Positions 33,801-42,372 of a stretch of 57,560 nucleotides of DNA are shown in pieces. The DNA is taken from assembly GCA_017441585.1 (NCBI GenBank), contig JAFRWW010000036.1, positions 1 through 57,560 on the forward strand. Direction: 5' to 3'. How positions within the stretch are numbered: the first letter of the stretch is position 1; each line of letters begins with the position of its first letter. The stretch is from Lachnospiraceae bacterium (GTDB taxonomy: Bacteria > Bacillota > Clostridia > Lachnospirales > Lachnospiraceae). The translations under genes and the position numbers were made by a program. The notes under the pieces are model-generated. The model had not been told where the DNA came from. It did no database searches and worked only from the letters and a program-made list of their open reading frames with translations.

Positions 33801-35716
33801 GCCTTGTAGATACGCATCTTAAGCCGGTCTGTGAACTCATCCTTATCGAGAGGGGCGTCAAAATAAAAGCCCTGGATGATATTGCAGCCGGCTTCCCGCA
33901 GGAATTCCACCTGCTCCTTTGTCTCCACGCCTTCACAGACAACCTTCCTGTCCAGATCCAGGATCATCCTGATAACATTACGCACCATGGTAGCTCCCTG
34001 AAGGGAGTTATCCGAGATCCTGTCCACAAAGGACTTATCTATCTTTATCTCGTCCATCTGTACTTCGCCCAGAAGCGACAGGGATGAATAACCCGTTCCA
34101 AAATCATCCATGGCCACCGAGATGCCGGCATCCTTCATTTTCTCTACAAAATAATCAAGGGCCTCCTGATTGGCATAACCCGAAGACTCGGTCAGTTCCA
34201 CGCACAGATACTTATGATCCACCTTCTGCATATCCGCCATGCCCACTACTCTGAAGGGGAAATCGGGATTATCCAGATGAAGCTTCGAAAAATTGGATGA
34301 GATGGGAACGGGTGTGATGCCCATATCCTCCCATTCTCTTATGTCCTTGCACACCCTTTCATATACATACATATCCAGGGCGGTTATGAGTCCCTCTGTC
34401 TCCAGTATGGGTACAAAGGTACCGGGATATATGAGCTGTCCGTCCTTTTTCCAGCGCACCAGAGCCTCAGCCCCGCAGAGGGCATTATTCCTGATATCCA
34501 CCTTAGGCTGATAATAAACCACGAACTCGCCGTTGTTTATGGCCTTCCTGTATGAGGTCAGGATATCACCGTCCTTTAAGATGTTATCGAACATCTCGTC
34601 CTCATACTCTATGAAATCGTCAACCGCCTTCTCATAACGCAGCTTGCTAAGAGCCATGGTACATGAATTCAGCACCACATCCATGGTATCACCGGGCTTT
34701 ATCTTATAGATACTGCACCTTATGGCCGAAGGCAGCTTGTTAGGATCCACTTCCTCAGGATTATCCGTCTTGGGCACAGCGCTTTTCAGCCTGACCTGAA
34801 ATCTGCCGGCATTCTCATTAAATACCAGAGCCACAAAATTGTCATTTCCCGTGCGGCCCACGATCTCGTTTTTCTTGAGCTTCCCCTTGATAAAATCAGC
34901 CACTCCCACCAGAACTTCATTACCGGTGATATATCCGTATTTTCTGTTTATGTACTTAAAACCTTTAACATTTACGTGAAAGGCAGTGTAATCGCTGAGC
35001 CTGCCGGTCTTTTCAATATCTGCACACATGCGGACAAACTCTTCGTAATTTGGCAGTCCCGTGAGTCTGTCCTGTCCTGACAGCCTGCGGCCGATGACTA
35101 TATACATGGCCATGGCCGCTATGGCAAATACCGAAACTATCAGAATGATTATGAACCGCAGCTGTCTTAAACATCCGCCTACATGATCGGTCTTGATATC
35201 CACTCCCACTATGCCTGCGATGCTCCCATCGCTCCTGAATATGGGTGCATAAGAGCTGTAAAATGTTCCCCACCTGTCGGTGGTCATCTTACTGTCGGAA
35301 CAGGGTACGCCATCATAAAAAGCAGGGGCCATATCCTCTACCCAGTCATACACCTCACCCACCTCGGTGGTCTCATTGGGATCCGCGTCCACCACAAAAC
35401 AGAGAACGCCATTCTCCTGAAGACGCATGGTATAAATATACTGTATATTTCCGTATACATAAAAATCGGTAATCTGGGAATATATCTGATCATACTCGGG
35501 ATCGGATCTGGACCAGATCCGTGAGAAGGCATCACCGTCTATCTTATCGGCCAGGGTTTTAGCCACAGAACGACCATTGGCATTGATCTCACTGATCAAA
35601 AGCTGAGACACAAAGCCATAAGTGACTATACCCATTATAAGGAATAACAAAACATTAGCCACGTAAGGCAAAATGGCCAGTCTGTTTTTTTTGATGTTAT
35701 GTTGTTTTTTCGACAT
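33794..35716 (-). CDS. Membrane sensor with degenerate GGDEF and intact EAL domain
   Basis: 640 residues. Helix near 13-38, an extracellular PDC/Cache-like sensor (about 40-185), second helix (about 185-210), GGDEF-type domain (about 215-370) and EAL domain (about 385-630). The GGDEF signature reads GNDNF, so cyclase activity is unlikely. The EAL domain keeps all the usual residues: EALVRW, SSNFSKLHL, ELTES, DDFGTGYSS, IKIDKSF, CEGVETKEQ and QGFYF. It should therefore hydrolyse c-di-GMP in response to an outside signal. A riboswitch for this messenger lies 20 kb away at 13296. The promoter has a palindrome at its start site. Confidence 0.9.
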   Translation of the reverse strand: MSKKQHNIKKNRLAILPYVANVLLFLIMGIVTYGFVSQLLISEINANGRSVAKTLADKIDGDAFSRIWSRSDPEYDQIYSQITDFYVYGNIQYIYTMRLQENGVLCFVVDADPNETTEVGEVYDWVEDMAPAFYDGVPCSDSKMTTDRWGTFYSSYAPIFRSDGSIAGIVGVDIKTDHVGGCLRQLRFIIILIVSVFAIAAMAMYIVIGRRLSGQDRLTGLPNYEEFVRMCADIEKTGRLSDYTAFHVNVKGFKYINRKYGYITGNEVLVGVADFIKGKLKKNEIVGRTGNDNFVALVFNENAGRFQVRLKSAVPKTDNPEEVDPNKLPSAIRCSIYKIKPGDTMDVVLNSCTMALSKLRYEKAVDDFIEYEDEMFDNILKDGDILTSYRKAINNGEFVVYYQPKVDIRNNALCGAEALVRWKKDGQLIYPGTFVPILETEGLITALDMYVYERVCKDIREWEDMGITPVPISSNFSKLHLDNPDFPFRVVGMADMQKVDHKYLCVELTESSGYANQEALDYFVEKMKDAGISVAMDDFGTGYSSLSLLGEVQMDEIKIDKSFVDRISDNSLQGATMVRNVIRMILDLDRKVVCEGVETKEQVEFLREAGCNIIQGFYFDAPLDKDEFTDRLKMRIYKAR

Positions 35717-35738
35717 AATCGTGATAACCTTGTGTAGT

Positions 35739-35774
35739 GTCGGATATCATATCCGACTATTATTGTTGATTATA
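35739..35774 (-). promoter_or_regulatory. EAL-gene promoter with a 19-base palindrome at the start site
   Basis: Minus strand: extended -10 TGGTATAAT (TATAAT 35774-35769), no good -35. Just downstream lies GTCGGATATCATATCCGAC (35739-35757), nine-base arms about one central base. Its position at about +4 to +22 suits an operator for a dimeric repressor, or a leader hairpin. Confidence 0.55.
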
Positions 35775-35823
35775 CCATATATATCTTAGGTCAACAAGGA
35801 AAATAAAACACGAGGTGAACGAT

Positions 35824-37698
35824 ATGAATCTGAAAAAGATGCTCTCATTTATACTTGCTGCGGCTCTCACCGTAAGTGCCACCGGCGCTCTTCCTCCCGT
35901 CACGGCCCATGCCGCAGTGAGGAATACTACCTTTACCACCACGGCACAAATGAAGCAGAAGCTGGGTACCACGGATGCCGGCACCTGGAATCCCTCATAT
36001 CTTACGGAAGTGGAAAATACCTACTGGACCTTTGCACCCCAGAATAACCTGGGCTCGAATGTCATGACCATAGACATAGCCAAGAACTGCTACAGACAGC
36101 TGGAAATGCTCCTGGATAATGGTTACACCATGGATTACAACACCCTCTCAGCCTACTGCGCCGAGTACCTGGGCAAAAAGAACGGCGAACCTGATGCCTT
36201 TTACAGCACCATGAGTTCCTGTCTGGGAAATCCCTATCTGCTCAACAGACCTGCCGCCACCGTCACCGCCACCACCTACAACGGCCGTGACTATTCAAAG
36301 GTATTCGATGCCAATTTCTATCTGGCAGCCCATCCCGAACTGGCCTCAAGCATCGGCAACAATCCCGCCGAGCTCCTTCGATACTTCGTGGAAAACGGCA
36401 TCAGTCAGGGACATGCCGGAAACGCCTCATTTAACGTGGCGGCATACGCAGCTCAGGTGGATGCCACCGTGGCAGCAAACCAGCTGGCATCCTCATCCTA
36501 CAGAGCCCTGGGCGCAGGACATCCTGCCCCTGTGGGCAAATACAGCTACTCCTGGGCCAATTACTACGGAAAATATCTGGGCCACTATTCCGGCGCAGCC
36601 CTTACAGCCGCTGCTCCCGCCACAGCCAAGGCCTCTGCCGGCATAGATCCCTCACAGATCACCGATATAGACTCTCAGGGACCCGACGGCGGTGAAGACA
36701 GTTCCACCCCCATCCCCAAGACAGTCACCGGCGCGGCAGCAGTGGCCGGCGGCCTCAGCGTATATACCAATGGGCCTGTCAGTGCAGCACAGGCCAACAC
36801 ACGTCCCATAGCCGTCATGATGCCCACCGACACCGCAGCCCAGCCTTCTTACGGTATCAGCCATGCAGACATCCTCTATGAGATCATGGAGGAGGGTGGA
36901 ATCTCCAGACAGATGGCAATCATCCCCAACTGGACCGGCCTTAGCAGAATAGGTAACTTAAGGAGCTGTCGTTTGTATTACATCTATGCGGCCAAGGAGT
37001 GGGATCCCATACTCATCCACTTCGGCGGCGTGGCCTATATGAAGGGCGTGATCAACGGCCCCGACGTTAACAACCTTTCCGGCACTTATGAGTACGGCGT
37101 AGGCGGCAAGGCTCCGGGCGCGGGACAGTTCTTCCGTTCCTCCGACAGATCTGCGCCTCACAACGCATACATCTCCGCCTCCGGTATCCAGAAAGCCTGC
37201 GTACAGTTAGGCTATCTCACCACTCCCAGAGCCGGCTATTATAACGCTAAGCACTTTGATTTCGCATCCGGCGTAAACGACCTGTCCGGATACGCAAACG
37301 CCATGCCTGCCACCACCATAGACCTCTCACCCGTCTATCCCTACTCCAAGAGCTCATTCACCTATAATGCAGCTCAGGGCGTATATTACAAAAACATCCA
37401 CGGCAAGGCACAGACTGACGCCGCAAACGGCAGACAGATCAGCTTCGCAAACGTGATCATCCAGAATACCAAATGGAGCCAGCTGGACAAGAAGGGGTAT
37501 CTCGGCTTCACCATGATAGACTCCACCGAAGACGGCTACTATTTCACCAAGGGTAAATGCATCCACATCACCTGGCGAAAGACCGGCGAATACACACCTA
37601 CGAGATATTATGATGATAACGGTAATGAGATAAAGATGAACACCGGAAAGACCTACATCGGCATAGCCCAGAAGGGCAGGACGCCTGTGTTCAGATAA
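35824..37698 (+). CDS. Secreted DUF3048 protein with N-terminal surface module
   Basis: 624 residues. Signal peptide (MNLKKMLSFILAAALTVSATG, cleavage near AHA). Residues about 60-140 are unassigned; about 155-215 hold a FDANFYLAAHPELA…LLRYFVENGISQGHAG module that recurs in clostridial surface proteins. After a Pro/Ser/Thr linker, residues about 310-620 form the two-part DUF3048 domain (RPIAVMMPTDTAAQPSYGIS, GGISRQMAI, DRSAPHNAYIS, ending in MNTGKTYIGIAQKGRTPVF). DUF3048 proteins such as YerB are exported and of unknown role. ATG 35824 follows GAGGTGA. Confidence 0.85.
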   Translation: MNLKKMLSFILAAALTVSATGALPPVTAHAAVRNTTFTTTAQMKQKLGTTDAGTWNPSYLTEVENTYWTFAPQNNLGSNVMTIDIAKNCYRQLEMLLDNGYTMDYNTLSAYCAEYLGKKNGEPDAFYSTMSSCLGNPYLLNRPAATVTATTYNGRDYSKVFDANFYLAAHPELASSIGNNPAELLRYFVENGISQGHAGNASFNVAAYAAQVDATVAANQLASSSYRALGAGHPAPVGKYSYSWANYYGKYLGHYSGAALTAAAPATAKASAGIDPSQITDIDSQGPDGGEDSSTPIPKTVTGAAAVAGGLSVYTNGPVSAAQANTRPIAVMMPTDTAAQPSYGISHADILYEIMEEGGISRQMAIIPNWTGLSRIGNLRSCRLYYIYAAKEWDPILIHFGGVAYMKGVINGPDVNNLSGTYEYGVGGKAPGAGQFFRSSDRSAPHNAYISASGIQKACVQLGYLTTPRAGYYNAKHFDFASGVNDLSGYANAMPATTIDLSPVYPYSKSSFTYNAAQGVYYKNIHGKAQTDAANGRQISFANVIIQNTKWSQLDKKGYLGFTMIDSTEDGYYFTKGKCIHITWRKTGEYTPTRYYDDNGNEIKMNTGKTYIGIAQKGRTPVFR

Positions 37699-37718
37699 TA
37701 ACTAAAAACATGTCATCC

Positions 37719-37803
37719 TGAGCAAAAATAAAAACATGTCATCCTGAGGAGCGTAGCGACGAAGGATCTTAAAAAGATTCTTCGTTGCGCTCAGAATGAC
37801 ATG
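37719..37803. repeat. Dispersed palindromic repeat, copy 4 (complete)
   Basis: ACATGTCATCCTGAG(GAGCGTAGCG)ACGAAGGATCTT and its inverse AAGATTCTTCGTTGCGCTCAGAATGACATGT form a long hairpin, preceded by an extra partial arm (CATGTCATCCTGAGC). This is the fullest copy in the window and lies 20-105 bases after the DUF3048 stop, where it may end or stabilise that message. Confidence 0.8.
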
Positions 37804-37848
37804 TCTCATCGATCAGTTTCAATTCTTCACTTTATTCCAAAAATCACA

Positions 37849-37856
37849 AATATTTT
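37849..37856. repeat. Target-site duplication, left copy
   Basis: AATATTTT, identical to 47411-47418. Eight bases, A/T-rich, as generated by ISL3-family insertion. Confidence 0.85.
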
Positions 37857-37882
37857 GGGTATGTGAAAAGTTGGGTTGAAAA
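37857..37882 (+). repeat. Left terminal inverted repeat (outer)
   Basis: Starts GGGTATGT and continues with the core GAAAAGTTGGGTTGAAAA. It matches the right outer end at 22 of 26 positions. Confidence 0.9.
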
Positions 37883-37907
37883 TCGAAATATTAGCCCTTC
37901 AGTTATT

Positions 37908-37927
37908 CTGAAAAGTTGGGTTGAAAA
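37908..37927 (+). repeat. Left subterminal repeat (inner copy)
   Basis: CTGAAAAGTTGGGTTGAAAA repeats the core exactly 45 bases inside the outer copy, in the same orientation. It probably is a second transposase-binding site, and supplies the -35 element of the cargo promoter. Confidence 0.85.
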
Positions 37928-37949
37928 AAACTAAGCATAGTGTTATACT
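37921..37949 (+). promoter_or_regulatory. Cargo promoter built into the transposon end
   Basis: -35 TTGAAA (37921-37926, the end of the inner repeat), 17-base spacer, -10 TATACT (37944-37949, in the loop of the hairpin). The start would be about 37956, roughly 54 bases before hsdM, which has GAGGAG as its ribosome site. Confidence 0.6.
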
Positions 37950-37964
37950 ATGCTTAGTTTTTTT
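37924..37964. terminator. Perfect two-way terminator hairpin in the left end
   Basis: AAAAAAACTAAGCATAG, TGTTATA, CTATGCTTAGTTTTTTT: 17 perfectly paired bases with A and T tracts at the outer ends. It can stop transcripts entering the element from outside in either direction, while a transcript started at the embedded promoter begins beyond most of the stem. Confidence 0.85.
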
Positions 37965-38009
37965 CTGAAATTTTAGGTTGACAATTCGTACAGTATGTGA
38001 GGAGTTACA

Positions 38010-40064
38010 ATGACAAATACATCCCAAAACGATACTTTCGACTATGCTAAAGAAATATGGAGTGTTGCCGATCTCATCAGAGGCCCCATAAAGACATCCG
38101 ACTACAATAAGGTTATACTCCCATTTACTATGCTCCGTAGACTGGAGTGTGCCCTTGAGCCCACCAGAGAGGCCGTTCTCAATGCCATTGAGGAGCACGA
38201 ATCCGAATGGGGACGAGAAAGCGATAATTATTGTGCTTTTAGCAAGAAGGCTTTCTATAATACCACCAATTTTCGGTTAAACTCATTGGGATCAACGGAT
38301 ACTCTCGATGCCCTGATGAGTTATATTGACGGATTCTCAGACAATGCAAGAGCCATAATGAAACGATTTAAAATGGAGGATATCTGCAAAACCCTTGACG
38401 AACACGGTATGCTCTATCTTGTATGCGGTAAATTCGCTGCATTTGACCTGTCTCCTGAAACGGTATCTGACCGTGAAATGTCTAATATTTATGAACACCT
38501 GATACAAAAATTTGGAGAATCCATTGCAGAGAACGCAGAGGACTTTATGACACCTAAAGACGTTGTAAGGCTTGCGGTCGGTATGATATTTGCTAATGAT
38601 GACGAACTAATGACAAGTGATTCAGGAATTGTACGAACCCTCTACGACCCTACTATGGGAACTGGTGGATTTATCTCTGATGCCCTTGATCAGCTTGAGG
38701 AATGGCATAAGGATAAAAAGATGATCGCTCCCGCTGTCATTGTACCATACGGACAGGAGGTTGAGCCTGAGTCGTGGGCTATGGGTAAGGCAGCTATGCT
38801 TCTCCGTAATGTATCGGATAAAGAATCTGACGTTTATGACCAAACCAAAGATCTGAGCGCTCATATCGAATATGGAAATACTCTGAATGATGATAAATTT
38901 GAATATGACAAATTTGATTATATCCTAAGTAACCCGCCCTATGGTAAGGAATGGAGGCCTGAACAGCCAGATGTGCTTGCTGAAGCCCGGCTTGGCTTTT
39001 CGGGTCGTTTTGGTGCAGGTCTTCCCGCTGTTGATGATGGATCAATGCTATTTCTTCAGCACGTTGTAAGCAAGATGAAATCTGCAGAAGATGGCGGCAG
39101 TAAAGCCGGTATTGTTTTATCCGCTTCTCCGCTCTTTACAGGCGATGCAGGCTCTGGCCCGTCAAATATACGTAGATGGCTGTTTAAGAAGGATGTGATT
39201 GACTGCATTGTAAAACTCCCGGAATCCATTTTCTTCCGCACAAGCATAAATACATATCTATGGATATTGAACAGTGCAAAACCTGAGGGCCGAAAGGGTA
39301 TGATCCAACTTATTGATGCATCAGATAAGAGGGCTTCATTGAGAAAAAATCAGGGGAATAAACGTTTTGAGATTGGTGAATCCGATAGGCAATGGATTAT
39401 CGACACATACATAAACGGTCATGATCATGGGAACAGTGTACTGGTCCCCTATGAGACCTTTATGTACCGTAAAGTAACCACGCAGAGGCCTCTCAGGGCA
39501 ATTCTTAAGCTGTCTGAGGATAATATCAGCACCTTTATTGATAGTAAGGCTCTTATGAATCTTTCGGAAGCCAACAAAAAGATCCTGAGGGATTTCTTTA
39601 TAGAATTTGATAAAACCACCCTTCTATTCGAAGCTGCGGATTCAGTAATAAAAACAGCCCGCGAGGGTATGGAGAAGCCAGGAATACCCCCTGCTGTTAT
39701 GGCTACAGCAATGCGTCTGTCCTGCATCGAAAAAGGTGAAAATTACCCTATTGTATATAACAATAATGGTGCTATTATGGCCGATCCTGATTTAAAAGAT
39801 ACGGAGAATATACCTTTCGGCATTCCTTTCGAGGATTACCTGGCAAGCGAAGTCCTTCCTTATGCTCCAGAAACATGGATTGATGAGACTGTTTTAGATA
39901 AAGGACCTCTTGCAGACGGTAAAGTTGGGGTTGTTGGTACTAACATAAGTTTTAATAAGTTCTTTTATCATTATGAAGAGCCGAGAAAACCGGAAGAAAT
40001 TGCTAAAGAAATAATGGATTTAGAAACAGGCTTAGAAGAATTTATGAAAGGGTTCCTGTTATGA
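38010..40064 (+). CDS. hsdM: Type I restriction-modification methyltransferase subunit
   Basis: 684 residues. Adenine-N6 methyltransferase. The N-terminal HsdM domain opens with IWSVADLIRGPIKTSDYNKV and FTMLRRLE. SAM-binding motif I is DPTMGTGGF (about 213-221) and catalytic motif IV is NPPYG (about 308-312). The C-terminal 150 residues contact HsdS. It modifies host DNA at the sequence set by HsdS. GAGGAG precedes the ATG, and the stop overlaps hsdS by four bases. Confidence 0.95.
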   Translation: MTNTSQNDTFDYAKEIWSVADLIRGPIKTSDYNKVILPFTMLRRLECALEPTREAVLNAIEEHESEWGRESDNYCAFSKKAFYNTTNFRLNSLGSTDTLDALMSYIDGFSDNARAIMKRFKMEDICKTLDEHGMLYLVCGKFAAFDLSPETVSDREMSNIYEHLIQKFGESIAENAEDFMTPKDVVRLAVGMIFANDDELMTSDSGIVRTLYDPTMGTGGFISDALDQLEEWHKDKKMIAPAVIVPYGQEVEPESWAMGKAAMLLRNVSDKESDVYDQTKDLSAHIEYGNTLNDDKFEYDKFDYILSNPPYGKEWRPEQPDVLAEARLGFSGRFGAGLPAVDDGSMLFLQHVVSKMKSAEDGGSKAGIVLSASPLFTGDAGSGPSNIRRWLFKKDVIDCIVKLPESIFFRTSINTYLWILNSAKPEGRKGMIQLIDASDKRASLRKNQGNKRFEIGESDRQWIIDTYINGHDHGNSVLVPYETFMYRKVTTQRPLRAILKLSEDNISTFIDSKALMNLSEANKKILRDFFIEFDKTTLLFEAADSVIKTAREGMEKPGIPPAVMATAMRLSCIEKGENYPIVYNNNGAIMADPDLKDTENIPFGIPFEDYLASEVLPYAPETWIDETVLDKGPLADGKVGVVGTNISFNKFFYHYEEPRKPEEIAKEIMDLETGLEEFMKGFLL

Positions 40065-41350
40065 GAAGAATGAAGAAATCGAGTATTTTTTGTGGAAATA
40101 TTCCTTCAAATTGGGAATATAAACGCCTAAAATATGTTATAAATGTTATTATGGGACAGTCACCTGACAGTTCTGCGATAAATGATGAAAATGGTGTTCC
40201 ATTCATGCAAGGAGCAACAGAATTTGGTGTAAGTCATCCACATGTTACGCAATTTTGTGATAATCCAAAAAAACTAAGCCGCGAAGGGGATATTTTAATG
40301 ACCGTTCGTGCTCCCGTTGGCAAAATGAATATATCGGATCAAGTATATTGTATTGGACGCGGCTTATGCTCAATAAAAGCAATAGGGGTAAATCCAGACT
40401 ATTTAAAGTATTTCATCATAAAATCTGGTGAAGATTTTAACTACTATTCCAATGGAACCACATATGATGCTATAACTATCAGTGATATAAAGAATTTTTA
40501 TATTTGTGTTCCCTCCACTCCGGAGCAAGTGGCTATAGTTCATTATCTTGATATTAAATGCAAAGCCATTGATGAAGCCATTGAAAGGCATAAAGAAATT
40601 ATAAAAAAGTTAGAAAAATACAAATCAGATAACTTATCCTACTTTACGTTAAATGGTCTTCACAAAATCAAAAAAATCAAAGATAGTGGCGTAGAATGGT
40701 TAGAGAATGTTCCCAAATCATGGAAAATGATTCGTGGAAAATATCTTTTTGAGGAAGTCTCTGAAAAATCAAAAACAGGTGAGGAAGAATTGCTTACGGT
40801 ATCTCAATATACCGGTATTACCCCACGTAGCCAGAAAAATGTTACGATGTTTGAGGCCGAGTCACTTGTAGGGTATAAAATATGCGAAGCAGGAGATATT
40901 GCAGCCAACACAATGTGGCTTTGGGCCGGTGCTATCGGGGTATCGGATTACTATGGGGTAATTAGTCCATCATATAATGTATATCGGCAGATAGACAATG
41001 CCTATGACAAAGATTACCTTGATTGCCTATTGCGCTCCAAGCCCCTTGTTCAACATTATAAAGCCTTATCGACCGGTATCAGACCATCGAGATTAAGGCT
41101 GTATCCCACACAGTTCTTAAATATTAAGTTCCCTGTCCCTCCTAAGGATGAACAGAGAGAAATAGCCAGTTACCTTAAAGAAGTATTTAGAAGAACAGAT
41201 GAGGCGATAAAGAGGAAAGATAATATAATATCCAAGCTTGAAGATTACAGAAAAGCCGTTATCTATAATGCCGTGACTGGTAAAATTGACTGTCGAACAT
41301 ACAGTCGAACAAAAAGTGTCAACACTGTTGACACAATTCAAAAGGAGTAA
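40061..41350 (+). CDS. hsdS: Type I restriction-modification specificity subunit
   Basis: 429 residues with two half-repeats. Each has a target-recognition domain (first from IPSNWEYKRLKYVI, second from VPKSWKMIRGKYLF) followed by a helical spacer (STPEQVAIVHYLDIKCKAID…, PPKDEQREIASYLKEVF…). The two domains each read half of a bipartite DNA site. The target cannot be predicted by eye. The gene is the most A/T-rich of the operon. Only one hsdS copy is present, with no second cassette or recombinase for shuffling. Its last codons lie in a palindrome that recurs in the next gene. Confidence 0.93.
   Translation: MRRMKKSSIFCGNIPSNWEYKRLKYVINVIMGQSPDSSAINDENGVPFMQGATEFGVSHPHVTQFCDNPKKLSREGDILMTVRAPVGKMNISDQVYCIGRGLCSIKAIGVNPDYLKYFIIKSGEDFNYYSNGTTYDAITISDIKNFYICVPSTPEQVAIVHYLDIKCKAIDEAIERHKEIIKKLEKYKSDNLSYFTLNGLHKIKKIKDSGVEWLENVPKSWKMIRGKYLFEEVSEKSKTGEEELLTVSQYTGITPRSQKNVTMFEAESLVGYKICEAGDIAANTMWLWAGAIGVSDYYGVISPSYNVYRQIDNAYDKDYLDCLLRSKPLVQHYKALSTGIRPSRLRLYPTQFLNIKFPVPPKDEQREIASYLKEVFRRTDEAIKRKDNIISKLEDYRKAVIYNAVTGKIDCRTYSRTKSVNTVDTIQKE
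41316..41334. repeat. Palindrome copy A at the end of hsdS
   Basis: GTGTCAAC-ACT-GTTGACAC followed by AATT: perfect eight-base arms. It encodes the SVNTVDTIQ tail of HsdS, 22 bases before the yhcG start codon. One base differs from copy B. Confidence 0.75.
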
Positions 41351-41355
41351 ATTTT

Positions 41356-42372
41356 ATGGATGAGATAAGACGGGAGTTTCCGGAAATAGCGCAGATAATA
41401 AACAAAGCACGTGGGGACGCATTTCAAAGGGTGAACGAGGTGCTTATACTCATGTATAATGAGATTGGTAAGTACCTGTCTGAGCAGTCAAAAACGGCCA
41501 TATATGGTGATGCCTATGTAGATTCCTTATCCGAATATATCCAACATGAGTTTCCCGGGATTAAGGGATTTACCCGTCGCGGGCTTTACCGCATGAAACA
41601 GTTTTACGAAGCCTATGAGGGTAATGAAATTGTGTCAACGCTGTTGACACAATTAAGCTGGTCAAACCATCTCACTATCCTGTCAAGCTGTAAATCTGAA
41701 GAGGAGCGTGAATTCTATATCAGGCTTTCAATTCGCGAGCGGTACACGAACCGTCAGTTGAAGCGTCAGATCGAAAGCGGCTATTATGAACGATATATGC
41801 TGTCAAAGGATATTCTGGCTCCCGAACCTGTGACCGACACCAGAAGGCCGTTTATGGATAACTATGTCATGGAGTTCCTCTCACTTCCGGATAAATTTCA
41901 TGAAAACGATCTGAGGAAAGCCCTCGTCAAGGAAATGAAAAGATTCATTTTGGAATTAGGGCAGGACTTTACGTTTATAGACGAGGAATATACGATAATT
42001 GTAGGCGGTGAGGATTACCATATCGACCTCCTTTTCTATCATAGAGCGCTTAGATGCCTCGTTGCGATAGAATTGAAGACAGGCAAATTTAAACCTGAAT
42101 ACGTTTCAAAAATGGATTTCTATCTGGAAGGCTTGGATCGTCAGGTCAGAAAAGATGACGAAAATCCGAGCGTTGGGCTTATCCTCTGTTCAGATAAGAA
42201 TGAGGAAGTCGTTGAATATGCCATGAGCAGGACAATGTCTCCCATGCTCGTATCACAATATCAGTTGAAACTTCCTGATAAGGCACTGCTTCAGAAAAAA
42301 CTACAGGAAATATCTATAATAACTGCTGAACTTATGGAAGATGAGCAGTATATGGAGGAGGATCACATATGA
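41356..42372 (+). CDS. YhcG/DUF1016 family PD-(D/E)xK nuclease
   Basis: 338 residues. N-terminal DUF1016 helical domain (ARGDAFQRVNEVLILMYNEIGKYLSE… GFTRRGLYRMKQFYEAY, SWSNHLTIL) and a C-terminal nuclease core with D224 (YHIDLLFYH), E239 and K241 (AIELKTGKF). The family is frequent next to restriction systems and defence islands; its exact role there is not settled. Here it is inside the R-M operon: six bases after hsdS, and its stop overlaps hsdR by ATGA, so it is made with the complex. It may help HsdR or act as an extra nuclease. Confidence 0.88.
   Translation: MDEIRREFPEIAQIINKARGDAFQRVNEVLILMYNEIGKYLSEQSKTAIYGDAYVDSLSEYIQHEFPGIKGFTRRGLYRMKQFYEAYEGNEIVSTLLTQLSWSNHLTILSSCKSEEEREFYIRLSIRERYTNRQLKRQIESGYYERYMLSKDILAPEPVTDTRRPFMDNYVMEFLSLPDKFHENDLRKALVKEMKRFILELGQDFTFIDEEYTIIVGGEDYHIDLLFYHRALRCLVAIELKTGKFKPEYVSKMDFYLEGLDRQVRKDDENPSVGLILCSDKNEEVVEYAMSRTMSPMLVSQYQLKLPDKALLQKKLQEISIITAELMEDEQYMEEDHI
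41632..41650. repeat. Palindrome copy B inside the YhcG gene
   Basis: GTGTCAAC-GCT-GTTGACAC, also followed by AATT, 316 bases after copy A. It encodes VSTLLTQL, a conserved piece of DUF1016, in a different reading frame from copy A relative to the palindrome. Confidence 0.75.

Noticed and set aside
37978..38006. TTGACA at 37978 as the -35 of hsdM
   Set aside because: At 17 bases downstream there is only the ribosome site (GGAGTT); no -10 fits. The TTGAAA/TATACT pair at 37921-37949 is better.
40061..41350. Phase-variable hsdS shuffling locus
   Set aside because: There is a single hsdS with no partner cassette, inverted TRD copies or site-specific recombinase; the two short palindromes alone do not show shuffling.
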